Assembly: GCF_042408735.1 (NCBI RefSeq)
Contig: NZ_JBHOQV010000130.1
Span: forward strand, 32,199 to 96,198
Source: Thermogemmatispora sp042408735
Lineage (GTDB): Bacteria > Chloroflexota > Ktedonobacteria > Ktedonobacterales > Ktedonobacteraceae
Reading direction: 5' to 3'
DNA length: 64,000 nt
Shown here: one piece after another, positions 35,607 to 44,385 of the stretch
Position numbering within the stretch: the first letter of the stretch is position 1
How the letters are laid out: the number at the start of each line of letters is the position of its first letter
Made by a program: the position numbers and the translations under genes
Notes under the pieces: model-generated
Seen by the model: the letters and a program-made list of their open reading frames with translations, nothing else
Told to the model about the DNA's origin: nothing
Databases searched by the model: none

Positions 35607-36850
35607 TCGCTAGACGAGAGCCTGGCCGCAGCCGCCTTTATCAGGAACTGCCGCGGGAGGCAGAGCCGCCGCGCTTGCTGGGGAACGTCGCGCGCTGGCT
35701 CTGGCTGGGAGTCGGGATTCTGGCCCTGCTCCTCTTCTTCTCGCTGGCCAGCGACGACTGGTTTAGCGTAGTCAACTACTGTTTGATCGCAGCACTGGCG
35801 ACCCTGGCCCTCAATCTGCTCTCGGGCTATACGGGACAGATCTCGCTCGGTCTGGCTTTCTTCATGGGACTGGGAGGCTATACAGCGGCTCTTCTGGGAG
35901 GCAATCCGCCGGCAGGGCCGTCGGATCCCTGGGGCCTCGGTCTGCCGGCCTTTATCTGGCTGCCGGCAGCGGGCCTGGTTGCGGCCCTGGTCGGAGCGCT
36001 GGTCGGCCCGAGCGCCTTGCGTCTGCGCGGCTTCTATCTGGGGATTGTGACCCTGGCGTTGGTCTTTATCGGCAATTATCTGTTTCGTAACCTGAGCTTC
36101 ATCACGGGAGGACCGCAGGGGCGCAACTTCCCGGTGCCGGCCTTTGGAGGCTTCTCGCTTGATCAGCAGAATAGCGTCTTCGGCGTCGCCTTAACCTCGG
36201 GACAGCAGTATTTTCTGCTCAATCTGGCTATTCTCCTGCTCTCGGCGCTCTTTGTCTACAATCTCAGTCGTTCGCGCGTCGGTCGCGCCATGCGGGCCGT
36301 GCGGGACCATGAAGTGGGCGCTGCCATCATGGGGGTGAACCTCTTTGAGGTCAAGATGGGGGCCTTCGTGCTCTCCTCGTTCCTGGCGGGCGTGGCCGGC
36401 GCGCTCTATGTCTCCTATGCTCGCTACGTGATCCCCGACTATTGGAGTTTGAGCCTGTCGATCCAGTTTGTGGCGGCCATTATCATCGGGGGGATTGCCG
36501 ATGTCTGGGGGTCGATCCTGGGGGCGGCCTTTGTCTTTGCCCTGCCGCAGATTATCGACTACTTCTCTCTGCTCCCTCCCAGTACTGGCGGTGGGGGCCT
36601 CAGCAGCGGCGATCTGAATGCCCTCCTCTATGGCTTGCTGATCATCGTCTTCCTGCTGTTTGAGCCAGGTGGTGTCATTGGTCTGGTGCGCCGCCTGCGC
36701 CCTGCCGCGCCTCGAAGCCGTTGGTCAGGGGCGAGCGCGGGCGCCGCGGCGCCCAAAGAAGGGAGTGAGAGCATCGAGATGATCGATCTTCAGCACGAGG
36801 CACCTGGCGCCAGCGAGCAACAGGGAAGCGGCGGAGGCGGCGCGCCTTGA
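35603..36850 (+). CDS. livM: Branched-chain-amino-acid-type ABC transporter permease (LivM)
   Basis: 415 residues. Hydrophobic segments begin near residue 30; NLLSGYTGQISLGLAFFMGLGGYTAAL is the LivM signature. The cytoplasmic loop reads SRVGRAMRAVRDHEVGAAIMGVNLFEVKMGAF. The C-terminal ~50 residues (after VRRLRPAAPRSR) are polar, Gly/Ala/Ser-rich and longer than in typical LivM. Overlaps livH by four bases (ATGA), so translation is coupled. Confidence 0.93.
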   Translation: MIARREPGRSRLYQELPREAEPPRLLGNVARWLWLGVGILALLLFFSLASDDWFSVVNYCLIAALATLALNLLSGYTGQISLGLAFFMGLGGYTAALLGGNPPAGPSDPWGLGLPAFIWLPAAGLVAALVGALVGPSALRLRGFYLGIVTLALVFIGNYLFRNLSFITGGPQGRNFPVPAFGGFSLDQQNSVFGVALTSGQQYFLLNLAILLLSALFVYNLSRSRVGRAMRAVRDHEVGAAIMGVNLFEVKMGAFVLSSFLAGVAGALYVSYARYVIPDYWSLSLSIQFVAAIIIGGIADVWGSILGAAFVFALPQIIDYFSLLPPSTGGGGLSSGDLNALLYGLLIIVFLLFEPGGVIGLVRRLRPAAPRSRWSGASAGAAAPKEGSESIEMIDLQHEAPGASEQQGSGGGGAP

Positions 36851-37029
36851 GCGAGAGGGCCGTGGCGGCCCCTTTCCTGGTCCCTTCTCCCCTTCCCTGG
36901 CCTGGCCGTTGCGCTGGGAGGTCAGCCTGCTCTGTTCTCCATGCCCAAGGGTCTGCGCTGTTGTAAGGGCAATCCAGCCGGATTTGATGCTGTATCTTAT
37001 GCCTTTGGCTCGATAAGGGGGTAACCTGT

Positions 37030-38292
37030 ATGGTCACCAAGCGCTTCGTGTTTGCCTGTATACTCATCCTTCTGGCCGGTCTACCGATCCTGACGGGCTG
37101 CGCGGGCAGCAGTACGGGAGGTAGCTCGGGTGGACTCAAGGCGGGACCCGGCGTCGATCTCAACAAGAAGACCATCACGCTGGGGATCCTCTCGCCCTAC
37201 TCGGGACCGGTGGCCGGGCCGGTTGGTATTCCGATTGCCAACGGCGTTAAAGCCTTCTTCTATCATGTCAATGATCATGGAGGGATTAACGGCTTCAAGG
37301 TCCAGTTTATCGAACAGGATACGCAGTATAGTCCGCAGTTGGAGGTGCAGAAGTATAATCAGATCCGCAATCAGGTCTTGATGATCGCTGACAGTCTGGG
37401 GACCCAGCCGACCTTCGCCATCAAGGACCTGGCGGCTGCCGATCACATGCTGGTCTCTGCGGCCACGCTCTCGTCGGCGCTGGCGCGCGAGAAGTATCTG
37501 ATTCTTGTCGGCACACCTTACCGTCTGCAGGTGGAGAACGCCTTCGATTACGTCGTTAACAAGCTTGGAGTCAAGAATCCGGCCACGGCTATTATCTACC
37601 AGAACGATGACTACGGCCAGGATGGGCTGACGGGCTATCGCGAGGCGGTCAGCGTCTACCATCTGCGCGACGTGGCCCAGGTCTCCTTTGCTGTCAACGA
37701 TACGGATTTCACGGCTCAGGTGGCGCAGTTGAAGGCGTCAGGGGCGAAGTATGTCTTCATGACTACCCTGCCAACGGCGACGGCGACCATCATCGCTACG
37801 GCTTACAAGCTGGGCTACAATCCGCAGTGGATCTTGCAAAGCCCGGCCTTCTCGATTCAGCTGCTGGCGGTGCCGGCGCTCAAGCCCTTGATTAGCCGGG
37901 CCTGGGTGGTCTCACAGGGGGCGGCCTGGGGCGATACGAGCGTGCCCGGGATGGCGCAGATGTTGCAGGACCAGGCGAAGTATTTCCCGAAGCAGCAGCC
38001 CGATGGCTACTTCGAGTTTGGCTATGCCGAGTCCTATGTGACCTATGCCATCCTGAAGAAGGCGATGGAGAACGGTGATCTGACGCGCGACGGCCTCTTC
38101 CGGGCCTTCGAGTCGCTGCAGTCGGTAGATATGGGGGGCCTGCTGCCGCCGGCGCACTATGGCTCGACCCCCGACCAGCGGGTGCCGACGCGCGATTCGG
38201 TTATCTACCAGGTTGATGCTACTCAGCCCGCCGGGGTGAAACCGATCTCGCCCGATTTCACGGGAGTGGCCGCCAGCCAGTCGCATTTCTGA
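37030..38292 (+). CDS. livK: ABC transporter substrate-binding lipoprotein (LivK type)
   Basis: 420 residues. Signal peptide with lipobox LPILTGCAG (Cys near 24), Gly/Ser linker, then the type I periplasmic-binding fold: ITLGILSPYSGPVAGPVGIPIANGVKAFF, VNDHGGINGFKVQFIEQD, and AIIYQNDDYGQDGLTGYREAV. The protein captures an amino acid or related solute outside the cell for LivHMGF; the ligand may not be branched-chain. AAGGGGG lies upstream of the ATG. Last gene of the operon, followed by a strong hairpin. Confidence 0.92.
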   Translation: MVTKRFVFACILILLAGLPILTGCAGSSTGGSSGGLKAGPGVDLNKKTITLGILSPYSGPVAGPVGIPIANGVKAFFYHVNDHGGINGFKVQFIEQDTQYSPQLEVQKYNQIRNQVLMIADSLGTQPTFAIKDLAAADHMLVSAATLSSALAREKYLILVGTPYRLQVENAFDYVVNKLGVKNPATAIIYQNDDYGQDGLTGYREAVSVYHLRDVAQVSFAVNDTDFTAQVAQLKASGAKYVFMTTLPTATATIIATAYKLGYNPQWILQSPAFSIQLLAVPALKPLISRAWVVSQGAAWGDTSVPGMAQMLQDQAKYFPKQQPDGYFEFGYAESYVTYAILKKAMENGDLTRDGLFRAFESLQSVDMGGLLPPAHYGSTPDQRVPTRDSVIYQVDATQPAGVKPISPDFTGVAASQSHF

Positions 38293-38984
38293 TCAGGTTT
38301 ATCGGCGCGCTCCTTCCTTTTCTTCTCTGTCTGCCCTGGTGTGTGGTTGCTCATGACGACCGGTGGCCCTATCCTGCTGGCCTGGCCCACAGGATGAGGC
38401 CACCGGTGAGCCGCTTCAATCCGCAGCGCGGCCCGACCGGACCCGGCTGGCCTTTCCCTCTCCCGGAGAGCGCTGTCCGGCCGGCAGACCGCCAAGCCAC
38501 TCCTCGCCTGTCTCCCTCTCTCCAATAAGCTGCCTTACTGGCTCGCCGCCGAAAGCCCGTTCCTGCTCGCGGCCTGCCCTTCCCTCTTCCCGCCCCTTTC
38601 TTGCTCGCTTGCCCTTACCCAACTGGCCTATTCGGCGACTTTTGCGGCGATGAAAGTTAGCCTGGACACGTATATATAAGTGGAAGCTATCAAGCTTCCT
38701 GCTCGATGACCAGCACCGACTCTCTGGCCGGGCGGTAAAGCAGGCCCTGACTGGCTGGCCCCTTGCTGGCGACGGCCTCTGCGCTCCCAGTGGGCGGAGC
38801 ACGGTCAAACAGAGCCTGATGTTATCGCTTCATTATTGAAATTTATCGAATAAGGCGTTTTAGCGAGCATATCCTGATGCAACATGGCTCTTCTTGCTGT
38901 TTGTTGCTGCAGGAGTGTGCCACTCGTGCGGGCTCTCTGCGTCCCGGGGCTGAGTGTCCTGCGAGAGGAGAGGGATCACAGAGC
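38293..38984. other. Intergenic region downstream of livK
   Basis: 692 bases holding the operon terminator (38359-38407) and the upstream region of the small peptide gene. An AT-rich block at 38820-38860 may contain the latter's promoter. No other gene is supported. Confidence 0.5.
38359..38407 (+). terminator. Long hairpin terminating the liv operon
   Basis: ACCGGTGGCC/GGCCACCGGT outer stem (10 bp perfect) with an inner ATCCTG/CAGGAT stem. No strong T run follows. Confidence 0.6.
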
Positions 38985-39188
38985 ATGGCGACTACCGGTG
39001 AACTGAAAGCCATTATGCGAGAGCTAGAGCTGGTCGATGTCGGCGATGCTGCCAGTTATCTCGGTGAGGAAGCGATGCCGCTGCAGGAGCTGCCCCGCGA
39101 AGAGCAACCGCAATCGCTGCTTGAGCATGCTCCTGGTCATCCACCGACCTGTACCTGTATCTTCTGTCAATTATTACATGTCTTATAG
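38985..39188 (+). CDS. Small acidic peptide with Cys-rich C-terminus (possible RiPP precursor)
   Basis: 67 residues from the ATG at 38985 with GAGAGGAGAGGG upstream; the frame is open further upstream (to 38877) but without an RBS. The first ~50 residues are acidic and helical (GELKAIMRELELVDVGDAAS, then EEAMPLQELPREEQPQSLLEH); the last ~15 read HPPTCTCIFCQLLHVL. An acidic leader followed by a short Cys/Thr-containing tail is the layout of many ribosomally made, modified peptides. No modification enzyme or transporter of the usual kinds is adjacent. A metal-binding role of the three cysteines is an alternative. A terminator-like hairpin follows. Confidence 0.6.
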   Translation: MATTGELKAIMRELELVDVGDAASYLGEEAMPLQELPREEQPQSLLEHAPGHPPTCTCIFCQLLHVL

Positions 39189-39225
39189 GCTAAGATAGCT
39201 GCTCCGCTTCAGCGCTTCACTTTGA

Positions 39226-39275
39226 CAACGGGGCCGAGGCCGTGGCGACTCCCCACCACTGCCGGAGCCCCGTTG
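39226..39275 (+). terminator. Hairpin after the small peptide gene
   Basis: Perfect 9-bp stem CAACGGGGC/GCCCCGTTG closing a 32-base loop, followed by CTCATTGTTCT. It supports an independent short transcript for the peptide gene. Confidence 0.55.
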
Positions 39276-39353
39276 CTCATTGTTCTGCTCCGCTTCCGCC
39301 TGGTCGGGCCAGAGCAAAGTAGCTGGTCCTGCCCGCCGGGGTTTACCCCAGCC

Positions 39354-40064
39354 CTAGTAGCGGGCTTCCAGCAGGATCTTGATGCGCCGCTCGGGATGGG
39401 GCATGCCGCTGCTGCGAATCTGGGCGACGACGGTCTCCAGGTCGTAGGGCACGCGACGAATCTCGCCTTCCCAGTTGCCGTCCTGCCAGCTCAGAATCCC
39501 GTAAGCGGCGCGCTGATCGCCATCGCGCGGCAGTCCGCAGCTAGCCACATCCAGCAGCAGCAGGTGCCGCCAGCGTCGCCGATAAGCGATATGCAGGTGG
39601 CCGAAAGCCAGGGCCCCGATGCGCTCGTCGAGTCCGCTCAGCAAGCGCTCTAGCTCCTGGTCGGAGGCCGTAGGCGCGATAGCCTCCTCCAGGTTGTGCG
39701 GATTGGCGTGGACGATGAGGGCGTCGCTGCCGTCGGGGTTGCTCACGCGATGCGAGAAAGGCAGCTCGCGCAGGTAGGCGATGCCCTCTGGGCCGATCTG
39801 CTGGCGGGTCCAGGCCACGGTGCTCTGCTTTTTACGCCCTTTCTCGGGGGCGGCGCTCACTACCTCCTCGTCGACGTTGCCCTTGATGACAGGGCAGCCG
39901 AGCTGTTGAACAATGGCGAGCACCTCGCGTGGACGGGGGCCATTCAGGCAGAGATCGCCGGCGATGACCAGCTGATCGATCGCCGGCTGGCGACGCAGAT
40001 CGTCCAGTACGGCCTCCAGAGCCACCTGGTTACCGTGAATATCGGAGATAATGGCAATGCGCAT
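39354..40064 (-). CDS. Calcineurin-like metallophosphoesterase
   Basis: 236 residues. All metal-binding blocks are present: ISDIHGNQVALEAVL, VIAGDLCLNGP, IKGNVDEEVV, LIVHANPHNLEE and LAFGHLHIAYRRR. The type matches single-domain YfcE/diadenosine-type phosphoesterases; substrate unknown. A second phosphoesterase gene of a different subgroup lies divergently next door. The ATG at 40064 has AGGATAGCA upstream. Confidence 0.9.
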   Translation of the reverse strand: MRIAIISDIHGNQVALEAVLDDLRRQPAIDQLVIAGDLCLNGPRPREVLAIVQQLGCPVIKGNVDEEVVSAAPEKGRKKQSTVAWTRQQIGPEGIAYLRELPFSHRVSNPDGSDALIVHANPHNLEEAIAPTASDQELERLLSGLDERIGALAFGHLHIAYRRRWRHLLLLDVASCGLPRDGDQRAAYGILSWQDGNWEGEIRRVPYDLETVVAQIRSSGMPHPERRIKILLEARY

Positions 40065-40374
40065 GGTGAATCTGCTATCCTCTCCTTAGAGAGAGCAACA
40101 AAGGAAGGTAAAGATGGCTCCCTATGCCCGAAGGCAGGGGAGAAACCTTCTGACTGCCCATACTATGGCGAAGATGGGCTGGGCATAGGCGACAGGGCAG
40201 CCAGCGAGTCAGTCGCCGGCAGCGGAAGGGAGCCGAGCGGACTCGAGCAGCCAGACCTGCCCTCTGGCTGGGTAGCCCGTAGAGGTTGATTGCGGGAGGC
40301 CGAGGTCGGTCCCCGCCGCCGCCTTGCCTGTTTTTCATGGAGGCATCTGCCTGCTCCAACGGAGGTGAGAGCCG
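40065..40374. other. Divergent intergenic region between two phosphoesterase genes
   Basis: 310 bases. A perfect 8-bp stem CAGCCAGA/TCTGGCTG lies at 40248-40270 in the leader of the plus-strand gene. No gene is seen. Confidence 0.4.
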
Positions 40375-40896
40375 ATGGAACACGTCATCGGCGTCCTGTC
40401 GGATACCCATATCCCGCGCTTCAAGGCTTTGCCCGAGGCGCTGTGGCATCATTTTGCCGCCGTCGAGCTGATCATTCATGCTGGCGACCTTTCGGAGCTG
40501 GCGGTAGTCGACGAGCTGGAGACCATCGCGCCCGTAGTGGCCGTGCAGGGCAACGTCGAAAGCGACGAAGTGCGGCGCAAGCTGCCTCTCAAGCGCGAGC
40601 TTGTGATTGGAGGCTGTCGCATTGGCGTCGTCCACATTCTCAGTCCAGACAGCGGGCCTCGCCGGCGCAGTGCTGACGAGGCCCGTCTGGCGGCGGCTCG
40701 CCGCGAGTTCCCCGAGGCGCGCTGCGTGATTTTCGGCCATACCCATGTCCCCTACTTGCGCCAGCACAATGGGCTGCTGCTCTTCAATCCGGGCAGCGCC
40801 ACCGATCGGCGCTCCCAGCCGGCTTGCACAATTGGCCGCCTCTACATCGAAGACGCCAGCGGCAACCCGCGCGGGGAAATCATCCCCCTTACCTAG
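40375..40896 (+). CDS. Metallophosphoesterase, YfcE/MJ0936 type
   Basis: 173 residues. VLSDTHIPRFKALPEAL, IHAGDLSELAVVDEL, VQGNVESDEVRRKLP, VVHILSPDSG and VIFGHTHVPYLRQHNGLLLFNPGS are the blocks of the small MJ0936/YfcE phosphodiesterases, which use two metal ions. GGAGGTGAG precedes the ATG. Length is typical. Physiological substrate unknown. Confidence 0.92.
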   Translation: MEHVIGVLSDTHIPRFKALPEALWHHFAAVELIIHAGDLSELAVVDELETIAPVVAVQGNVESDEVRRKLPLKRELVIGGCRIGVVHILSPDSGPRRRSADEARLAAARREFPEARCVIFGHTHVPYLRQHNGLLLFNPGSATDRRSQPACTIGRLYIEDASGNPRGEIIPLT

Positions 40897-41023
40897 CAGC
40901 TCCACCTGGCCTGCTCGCCAGGGCGGCTGCCGCTGGCGGCCCTGCCCTCCCGAGGGTGCTTGCTCGCCTCGTCTGCCGGTGAGATCGCTGGCCGGCGGGT
41001 AAGACGGGACGACCAGCGGCGAG

Positions 41024-41039
41024 AGGCCGCAAGCGGCCT
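41024..41039 (-). terminator. Palindromic hairpin just after serS
   Basis: AGGCCGC/GCGGCCT with a 2-base centre, starting 4 bases past the stop. No T run. Confidence 0.4.
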
Positions 41040-41043
41040 GTCC

Positions 41044-42324
41044 TCAGCGAGGCGCTCGCAGCAGCTCCTGACCGCCCAGATAGGGGCGCAGGGCCTCTGG
41101 AATGCGTACCGAGCCATCGGGCTGCTGGTGGTTCTCCAGCAGCGGGATCAAGATGCGCGGCGAGGCGATCGCCGTGTTATTGAGCGTGTGCACGAACTTC
41201 AGCTTGCCGTCGCGATCGCGGTAGCGGATATTGACGCGCCGCGCCTGCCAGTCATGGAAGTACGAGCAGGAATGTGTCTCGCGATAGCGTCCCTCGCTTG
41301 GGACCCAGCATTCCAGATCGTACATGCCCACTTTGCCATCACCCATGTCGCCGGTGCAGACATTGACCACGCGATAAGGAATCTCCAGGGCCTGGACCAG
41401 CTCCTCGGCGTTGCGGATCAGTTGTTCGTGCCAGCGGAGCGATTCCTCGTGCGAGGCCTCGCAGATTACGTACTGCTCGACCTTGTTGAACTGGTGCACG
41501 CGGAAGACCCCGCGCGTGTCCTTGCCGTAGGTGCCGGCCTCTTTGCGGAAGCAAGGGCAGAAGCCGACGAAGGTGAGGGGCAGCTCCTCGTAGCTTAGAA
41601 TTTCGTCCTTGAACATGCCTGTGATCGAGACCTCGGCTGTCCCCACAAGAAAGGTGTCTTCGCCCTCCAGAGCGTAGACCTGGTCCCGTCCGCGCGGAAA
41701 CTGGCCGTTGCCAATAAAGCAGAACTCGCGCGCCATCGCCGGCACAATCAGAGGAGTGAAACCTTTGGCCGCGATGCGATCGAAGGCGAAGTGCAAGAGG
41801 GCCATTTCGAGGCGCGCGGCCTCGCCCTTGAGGACATAGCTGCGCGAACCCGCGATTTTGGCGGCCCGCTCCATGTCGACCAGGTCCAGCTTCTGCATCA
41901 GCGTATAGTGATCCTGCAGAGGGAAGTCGAACTGGGGCTTCTCTCCCCAGTAGCGCACTGGAACATTGTCTTCCTCTCCCGTGCCGATCGGAGCCGAGGG
42001 ATCGGGGATCTGCGGCACCAGGTAGAGGAGCTGCTGACGCTGCTGGCTGAGCGCATCGAGCTGCGGCTCCAGCTCCTTAAGGCGAGCCGCCAACTGCTTC
42101 CCCTGGGCAATAAGCGACTCGCGCAGCTCTTTGTCCTTGCCCGCCTGGCTGATGCGTTTCGAAAGCTGGTTCTGCTCTGCTCGCAGGGTTTCGACCTCGT
42201 GTTGCAGCTCCAGAACCTGGCGGTCAAGAGCCAGAAACTGGTCGACGTCAAAGTCGCTCTGTTTGAGACGTACAGCCTCCTTGACAAGCTCGGGATGGTT
42301 GCGAATGAAACCAAGGTCCAGCAC
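41044..42324 (-). CDS. serS: Seryl-tRNA synthetase
   Basis: 426 residues, normal length. N-terminal long antiparallel coiled coil (residues ~25-105) that grips the tRNA-Ser long arm, then the class II core: motif 2 FRKEAGTYGKDTRGVFRVHQFNKVE and motif 3 region NTAIASPRILIPLLENHQQPDGSVRIPEAL. LVGTAEVSITGMFKDEIL is the typical serine-binding TAE segment. It charges tRNA-Ser (and tRNA-Sec if present). Expression is under a promoter and T-box leader just upstream. Confidence 0.97.
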   Translation of the reverse strand: MLDLGFIRNHPELVKEAVRLKQSDFDVDQFLALDRQVLELQHEVETLRAEQNQLSKRISQAGKDKELRESLIAQGKQLAARLKELEPQLDALSQQRQQLLYLVPQIPDPSAPIGTGEEDNVPVRYWGEKPQFDFPLQDHYTLMQKLDLVDMERAAKIAGSRSYVLKGEAARLEMALLHFAFDRIAAKGFTPLIVPAMAREFCFIGNGQFPRGRDQVYALEGEDTFLVGTAEVSITGMFKDEILSYEELPLTFVGFCPCFRKEAGTYGKDTRGVFRVHQFNKVEQYVICEASHEESLRWHEQLIRNAEELVQALEIPYRVVNVCTGDMGDGKVGMYDLECWVPSEGRYRETHSCSYFHDWQARRVNIRYRDRDGKLKFVHTLNNTAIASPRILIPLLENHQQPDGSVRIPEALRPYLGGQELLRAPR

Positions 42325-42489
42325 GAAAATTCCTCCTTCCTCTCTTCTCCTGCCTGGGCTTGATGGGCAGATAGGGCGGGCTGTCGCTCAATCGGCCATC
42401 TTCCGTCCGGGCCTGGCCGACAGCGGCGATCGGGCCGGCTGGGCGAGCAGAACGGAGCGGGACAGCGTTTCAGAGAACAGCCCGGCAGC

Positions 42490-42840
42490 AACAAAAAAGC
42501 GTTATCGTCCGCCACGCGCAAGGACGACAACGCTGGTTGGCAGCGTAGCTCGTGGTGCCACCTTTATTCCTTTCTTTCTTCCTTCCTTCCAGTATCCTCC
42601 TTTCAGTGCCCTCAAGCGGATCGATGCCCTTGTAGGCTGGCGTGGAGGCTGGCAGCCGCAAAGCAACCCCTCGTTCGGCCTGTTAACGGGGGCCACCGCA
42701 AACGCTCATCGCGTGGGCTCCCAGGGGAATTCCCTCATGCCCGGCGCTGCGTTGCACCACCCGCGGCTCTCTGAGGCCCAGGTCCATGAGGTACTGGTCC
42801 TGTTCTTCGCCTTTGCTCACCTATGATTGTAGTGCTATTA
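42490..42840 (-). promoter_or_regulatory. T-box leader of serS
   Basis: On the minus strand AAGGTGGCACCACG (42564-42551) is a near-perfect T-box antiterminator sequence. Stem I is clear: CCAG-TA-CCTCATG pairs with CATGAGG-GAATTCCC-CTGG. That leaves an AGTA/GAA loop-E-like bulge with a TCC serine codon at 42728-42726 in the specifier position. The kink-turn segment CAGAGAGCCGCGGGTGGTGCAACG lies above it. Uncharged tRNA-Ser should prevent the downstream terminator from forming. Confidence 0.93.
42493..42533 (-). terminator. T-box regulated terminator of serS
   Basis: Minus-strand stem GCGTTGTCGTCC/GGACGATAACGC (one mismatch) followed by TTTTTTGTT. Confidence 0.92.
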
Positions 42841-42868
42841 CCTGCTTCTTCTCCGCATCTGTGGGGAT

Positions 42869-42897
42869 AGGATAGCAGAAGCGGAGCGCTCTGTCAA
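42869..42897 (-). promoter_or_regulatory. Promoter of serS
   Basis: Minus strand TTGACA (42897-42892), 17 bases, TATCCT (42874-42869), with TGC directly before the -10. Transcript start near 42862, about 540 bases before serS. Confidence 0.8.
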
Positions 42898-42977
42898 TCG
42901 CGGCGGGCCAGAAAGTCTGTGGGGAGTCGGGAGTCAGAAAAGGAGATGGGCCACGCTGGCAGTCGCAGCCGCTGGTG

Positions 42978-44063
42978 CTACTCGTGAAGAGGCCAGACTC
43001 GGGCGTTGCTGAACTGGGCCACGCAAGGCTGCTGCTCATCGATGGCGGCGACGCCGATCGCTCCCGATGAGAGCGAATGGTCGTTCACGCTGCCCACGGC
43101 CTGCTCGTTGACATAGAGCACGAGCGTGTCCTGACTGGCCAGCACCCCCAGAATATTCGTCTGCGTCAGGCCGCTGCTGATGGCGGGACTGAAGCCGGTC
43201 AGCAGGGTTTGGGCCGTCTGGCCCTGATAGAGATCAAGGGCAAATGAGCCATTAATGTTCAGGCGGAACAGGTAAAAGCTCTGGCCATCGGCGCTGGCCC
43301 GCAAGAGCAGGCCGGCCTCCTCGCCGTGCGTGATGGTGAGCTGCACCTCGTAGACGAACTGGCTGAAATGGGTGCTGTGAGCAAGACAGGGCTGCAGCAG
43401 CCCGGGATGGCCGGCGCGGGCCTCATAGGCACCATTGTTGAAGAAGCAGCCTGTGCCGGCATCGCTGAAACCCTGGTCCCAGCCATGGGCCTCGTCGGGG
43501 GTACTCAGGTCATCGCTGAAGCTGGGCTGGCCCTGAGTAATCTGGCTAAGGCGCTCATCGTAGGCCGTGGCTGTTGCCGTGAGCTGGCTGCTCTGAACGG
43601 TGGCCAGGCTCTGAGCCGTGGCTGTGGCATAGATCGCCGCCTGCTGGGTGGCCAGAGCCTGAGCGGTGCCCGCGGCCTGGGCGCTCGCGCTGGCGAGGAC
43701 ATGCCCCGTCGCCTGGGCGCGGGCTGTTGCCTGGGCCTGAAGCAGCGTTGTGGCCTGGCCTGTAGTTTGCATCACCAGCAAGACCGTACTGGCCAGCAGC
43801 AGCAGGGCGGCAAGCGTTCCATAGAGCCACCACTGGCCACGTGAGAGTCCTGCGGGCCGCTGCCGGAAAGGCTGTGGCGCGATTGCTGGCGTCCTCACGA
43901 GGGCCGTTGTCTCGGCCTGCTCCCCCACCTCGGTCGGGCTTTCTGCTGACTCCTGGCCCTGCCCCGGCGTGAGGGACCCCCTCGCCAGGGCCGCCGGCTT
44001 CCCCTCCGGGTCGCGATCGCTGGCGCTCAGCGGCGGCTGACTCGGTCGCTGCTTTCCTGGCAT
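42978..44063 (-). CDS. Stalked membrane protein with LamG-like outer domain (paralogue 1)
   Basis: 361 residues from the ATG at 44063 (GAGGGAG upstream). Polar cytoplasmic N-terminus of ~80 residues, one membrane helix (LYGTLAALLLLASTVLLVM near 90), an Ala/Thr/Gln-rich stalk of ~75 residues (AQATARAQATGHVLASASAQ and IYATATAQSLATVQ), then a ~180-residue beta-rich outer domain. The latter starts DDLSTPDEAHGWDQG and includes CFFNNGAYEARAG, GLLLRASADGQSFYLFRLNINGS, LYVNEQAVGSV and a final FSNARVWPL strand. This matches DUF1080/LamG-like jelly rolls. Unlike its two neighbours it lacks a zinc ribbon. Function unknown; surface binding or sensing is inferred. Confidence 0.8.
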   Translation of the reverse strand: MPGKQRPSQPPLSASDRDPEGKPAALARGSLTPGQGQESAESPTEVGEQAETTALVRTPAIAPQPFRQRPAGLSRGQWWLYGTLAALLLLASTVLLVMQTTGQATTLLQAQATARAQATGHVLASASAQAAGTAQALATQQAAIYATATAQSLATVQSSQLTATATAYDERLSQITQGQPSFSDDLSTPDEAHGWDQGFSDAGTGCFFNNGAYEARAGHPGLLQPCLAHSTHFSQFVYEVQLTITHGEEAGLLLRASADGQSFYLFRLNINGSFALDLYQGQTAQTLLTGFSPAISSGLTQTNILGVLASQDTLVLYVNEQAVGSVNDHSLSSGAIGVAAIDEQQPCVAQFSNARVWPLHE

Positions 44064-44385
44064 AAATAGCGCTCCCTCGCTTGACAATAGGCGTCTCTCC
44101 TTGTGCTCCTTTCGTCTCCTCCTACTATAGCACGGAGGCCGCTTGCAGGACTAGCTGTGAGCTTGATAAAAAGGTGAGACCGGTGAGCTGGAACGGCGGC
44201 TTGGAGAAGGCTGCTGGCAGGAGAGAGAAGAGGAGGAAGATGCTGGCTGGCTGTCTGGCTCGGGAAGCGCCAGAGGCGTACTATCTCCGTGTAGGCCAGC
44301 GTTCCTTCTTGGGAGCTGGTCAGGGCTGTGCCAGCTCTCGGGCCGTCCTTCTGCCCTTCCTCCCATGCCAGGGTGTCTTATAGTC
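44064..44385. other. Intergenic region between stalked-protein genes 1 and 2
   Basis: 322 bases. On the minus strand TGCTATAGT (44132-44124) is an extended -10, giving a transcript start near 44117 for the downstream gene. No gene is seen. Confidence 0.5.
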
